A DNA stretch of 64,000 nt from Lytechinus variegatus (Eukaryota > Echinodermata > Echinoidea > Temnopleuroida > Toxopneustidae). The position numbers were made by a program, and so were the translations under genes. Of this stretch, positions 63,652-64,000 are shown piece by piece. Under the pieces are notes generated by a model. That model saw only the letters and a list, made by a program, of their open reading frames with translations, was not told where the DNA came from and ran no database searches. The stretch spans positions 10,642,124 to 10,706,123 of the forward strand of contig NC_054755.1 in NCBI RefSeq assembly GCF_018143015.1, read 5' to 3'. The first letter of the stretch is position 1; each line of letters opens with the position of its first letter.

Positions 63652-64000
63652 GGAGACCACACACCTTATGATTGGTCTGCGACTCAATTTTGGAATAAAA
63701 CGTAGTAGAATGTGATGCTAATATTGAGACTTGGAATATCTTACTGTGTAATGTTCAAAATCGTCGTACGAATACCTATGACTACACTATCATCCTTCTA
63801 AGAATAAAATCAAATGTAATATCTAGTCGTAATGATTTGCTACGATTTGAAACTAATTTGACTTTTACTCCAAAATAAAGTCTTGCAATCTTACGAAGTG
63901 GTTATATTAGTATTCTTTTACTTAATTTTAACCTAAAATGAAATATGTTCCATTCAAATTTTCAGAAAATGAGCAAAATGCGATTTGTTCCTAAATCGGA
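63652..64000. mobile_element. TTAA-type miniature element, truncated by the window
   Basis: It begins after TTAA (63648-63651) with GGAGACCACACACCTTATG and aligns in inverse order with 18775-19183. The right end is beyond the window. Confidence 0.7.

Overview
The window is eukaryotic, AT-rich, intron-rich and packed with repeats. The two host genes are animal genes. The tRNA-headed SINEs, the many small TTAA and 8-bp-duplication DNA elements, and the codon and intron style suggest a marine deuterostome, most likely an echinoid or other echinoderm. The species call is inference; no database search was possible.

Host genes. (1) A complete ATG16L1 (autophagy, WD40) lies on the minus strand. I could assemble it in 16 exons, from an ATG at 46480 to a TGA at 10645-10647, with every splice phase consistent (1785 nt, 594 aa; human is about 607 aa). 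It has an N-terminal ATG5-binding segment, a coiled coil, a short linker and seven WD40 blades. (2) The 5' half of ACADVL (mitochondrial very-long-chain acyl-CoA dehydrogenase) lies on the plus strand, 51293-63245, in nine exons encoding 346 codons; it runs off the window. The two genes are divergent, with start codons about 4.8 kb apart. Positions 1-10644 hold no gene that I can support.

Mobile DNA. Intron 1 of ATG16L1 contains an 8179-bp DNA transposon, 37863-46041, that I do not recognise. It has 37-bp terminal inverted repeats (one mismatch) and a perfect 5-bp target duplication, ATGAC. It sits inside an older THAP-bearing element, 36321-46090. It carries two intact, spliced, converging genes. 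The plus-strand gene gives a 941-aa putative transposase with a probable D, D, CxxC, H, E layout. The minus-strand gene gives a 301-aa protein with a MADS-box-like domain followed by a PHD-type finger. The last exons of the two genes are interdigitated. The layout (5-bp duplication, DDE enzyme with a zinc insert, converging PHD partner) recalls the RAG/ProtoRAG and Transib world, but homology is not proven. This is the most likely new system in the window.

Other elements include an intact Tc1-type transposon (21405-23099) with a 340-aa DD34E transposase and double direct repeats in each arm; a hAT-type element (25594-28554, 8-bp duplication) that carries a second hAT-type element (26051-27230, 8-bp duplication); at least three TTAA-target miniature families; six tRNA-derived SINE copies; several foldback miniature elements; a LINE fragment; and clusters of a CTCGCGCTTCGCGCTCGC-type repeat. 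A minisatellite has grown out of the ATG16L1 stop-codon region, and two ATG16L1 exons have partial tandem copies.
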